In this document: positions 22,885-24,070 of the stretch, piece after piece
Layout of the letters: the number at the start of each line of letters is the position of its first letter
How positions within the stretch are numbered: the first letter of the stretch is position 1
Source of the DNA: Bacteriovoracaceae bacterium
Lineage (GTDB): Bacteria > Bdellovibrionota > Bacteriovoracia > Bacteriovoracales > Bacteriovoracaceae
DNA length: 24,070 nt
NCBI GenBank assembly: GCA_023146355.1
Contig: JAGLCH010000109.1
Span: 1-24,070 of the forward strand
Direction: 5' to 3'
The notes under the pieces: model-generated
What the model was told of the DNA's origin: nothing
Database searches by the model: none
The model's input: only the letters and a program-made list of their open reading frames with translations
Program-made: the position numbers and the translations under genes

Positions 22885-23814
22885 TTATCTTAGATTTACA
22901 AAGTATGCACTTCCATCATTTCTATACTCATTTATTTTATTTCTGAGAGTTCTAATTGAAACACCAAGAATCTTTGCTGCTTGAGTACGGTTTTCACTTG
23001 TATGAATCAGAGCTTTCTTAATAAGTAATCTCTCTGCTTCTTTAAGTGACATAAGACGTATTCCATCTGCTTCATCATCAATCGTGATATTTACAGACTT
23101 TTTCTCACCGATTGTAAGTTCTGCCTCAGTAAGAGTTTCACCCTGTATATTTTGAACTGAGCTTTCAATAACACTCTTCACTTCCTGGATATTATAAGTC
23201 CAGTAATGTGAAAGAATCTTATCCATTGCCGAATCTTCAATTGAAATATCTTTCCCACCGAATTCTAGGAGATAGTGATCAATAATCATTTTAAGGTCAT
23301 TGATTCTTTCTCTGAGTGGAATAAGTTGGATTGAGTTGCTAGATAATAGTGTATATAGGCCTCTATAGAATCGCCCTGAACCAACGAGTTTGGAGAGGTT
23401 TTTTGTAGTTGTACCAATGATACGAATATCAATATCGTAGTCGTCTAATTCGTGTAGTACTTTATGAAGACGTTTCTGAAAATTTTCTTCAAGTCCATCA
23501 ATGTTAGCAAATACTACAGTTCCGCCATTACCTTTTTCTAGAACTCCGCGAACGAATCGTCCTGACTCTTCCTCACGATATCCTAAAATAGCATTTTCGA
23601 CTTGCTGAGCATCTTGAGAACAATCAACTAGTTCAAAAGCTTGTCCAGAACGATTAGAAAATTCATGAATAAATGATGCAAGACTTTTCTTACCAACACC
23701 AGCTTCACCAATAACTAATACAGGAGACTTACTAACAGATACATTCTTTGCGACTGATAGTGCTTTTTGAATTTTTGGGTCCTTACCGAACAATTCAACA
23801 TTTACGTTATTCAT
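22885..23814 (-). CDS. Sigma-54-activator-like AAA+/Fis regulator lacking the GAFTGA loop
   Basis: A 309-residue protein with an AAA+ domain (about 5-225) and a Fis-type HTH (about 258-298: RTQAAKILGVSIRTLRNKI). There is no receiver domain. Walker A is GEAGVGKKS (36-44). The usual GAFTGA loop, expected between LGYREEESG (77-85) and the GRF before GGT, is missing. Walker B reads VVFANID (100-106), with Ala103 and Asn104 in place of Asp-Glu. The arginine-finger region GRFYRGLY (147-154) and PLRER (166-170) are kept; sensor II reads WTYNIQEV rather than WPGNVREL. It resembles FlrC/FlgR-type flagellar regulators but probably cannot open sigma-54 promoters. ATG 23814 follows GGAGG. It probably regulates the flagellar genes it heads. 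Confidence 0.85.
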   Translation of the reverse strand: MNNVNVELFGKDPKIQKALSVAKNVSVSKSPVLVIGEAGVGKKSLASFIHEFSNRSGQAFELVDCSQDAQQVENAILGYREEESGRFVRGVLEKGNGGTVVFANIDGLEENFQKRLHKVLHELDDYDIDIRIIGTTTKNLSKLVGSGRFYRGLYTLLSSNSIQLIPLRERINDLKMIIDHYLLEFGGKDISIEDSAMDKILSHYWTYNIQEVKSVIESSVQNIQGETLTEAELTIGEKKSVNITIDDEADGIRLMSLKEAERLLIKKALIHTSENRTQAAKILGVSIRTLRNKINEYRNDGSAYFVNLR

Positions 23815-23854
23815 ATGACCTCCATGTCATTTCAAACCCCAATCTTTAGGGAAC

Positions 23855-24070
23855 CTAAATCATTCTATCCTTGATCTTTAACAGAGCAAGTTCGGTCCTT
23901 ACTAGACCTTTGATATACTCTGAAACTTCACTGTCTTCTAATAACTTAGCGAATACAGACTGACCTTCAGAGTTCTTTTTATTTGCAATTTTAGCAACTC
24001 CAAATAAGTAACTTACACGTCCATAGTAAGCACTCTTTTCAAAGTTGCGTAAAAACGCTTCTATTTTATT
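23855..24070 (-). CDS. Hypothetical protein, C-terminal part
   Basis: A minus-strand frame is open from the right edge to a TAG at 23855-23857, giving the last 71 residues of a gene that begins outside the window. The sequence is helical and charged (YYGRVSYLFGVAKIANKK, VSEYIKGLVRTELALLKIKD), suggestive of a helical-repeat (TPR-like) C-terminus, but no family is assigned. It ends 40 bases before the regulator start with no clear terminator, so it may be co-transcribed with the flagellar operon. Confidence 0.62.
   Translation of the reverse strand, partial: NKIEAFLRNFEKSAYYGRVSYLFGVAKIANKKNSEGQSVFAKLLEDSEVSEYIKGLVRTELALLKIKDRMI

Noticed and set aside
23845..23859. Inverted repeat TTTAGG-GAA-CCTAAA between the partial gene and the AAA+ regulator
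   Set aside because: Only six pairs, AT-rich, overlaps a stop codon and is not followed by a T-run; too weak for a terminator, and nothing supports it as an operator.

Overview
The window looks like a chromosomal segment of a low-GC, Gram-negative, flagellated bacterium. The gene content and order (a long flgB-to-flgE operon headed by an AAA+ regulator, mreCD-mrdA-rodA, SurA/PpiD-like foldase) and the AT-rich composition fit the Bdellovibrionota, particularly a Bacteriovorax/Halobacteriovorax-like organism. That placement is inference from style and gene content; no marker gene in the window settles it. No tRNA, rRNA, CRISPR array, insertion sequence or phage gene was seen. This is core chromosome rather than an accessory island.

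Left part (1-4220, + strand): the tail of a Lys/Ala/Pro-rich protein ends at a strong rho-independent terminator. A compact five-gene set follows: a glutaredoxin-like protein, an HD-domain phosphohydrolase, an unknown exported protein, a DUF350-like membrane protein and a rhodanese-fold protein that has lost its catalytic cysteine. Spacing is -4 to +13 bases, so they are probably one operon.

Middle part (4217-9530, - strand): a MarR regulator lies downstream of a tiny exported protein, which sits directly behind a full consensus sigma-54 promoter just after rodA. Further upstream is the cell-elongation operon mreC-mreD-mrdA-rodA, with start and stop codons overlapping at every junction. Divergent from mreC, ppiD overlaps a small ferredoxin gene and ends at a bidirectional terminator (11471-11501) facing the flagellar operon.

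Right part (11534-24070, - strand): a flagellar operon read right to left: partial unknown gene, AAA+/Fis regulator, flgB, flgC, fliE, fliF, fliG, fliH, fliI, fliJ, a MotE-like gene, fliK, flgD, a TIGR02530 flagellar-operon protein and flgE. The order follows assembly: rod parts, MS ring and switch, export ATPase complex, hook-length control and cap, then the hook itself.

Most worth a second look: the sigma-54 promoter with its 85-residue exported product; the regulator heading the flagellar operon, which lacks the sigma-54 contact loop and has altered Walker B and sensor II residues; a 76-base potentially three-way-junction leader before flgE that could pair with the flgE Shine-Dalgarno; and three back-to-back hairpins between fliE and fliF, the last presenting the fliF ribosome-binding site.
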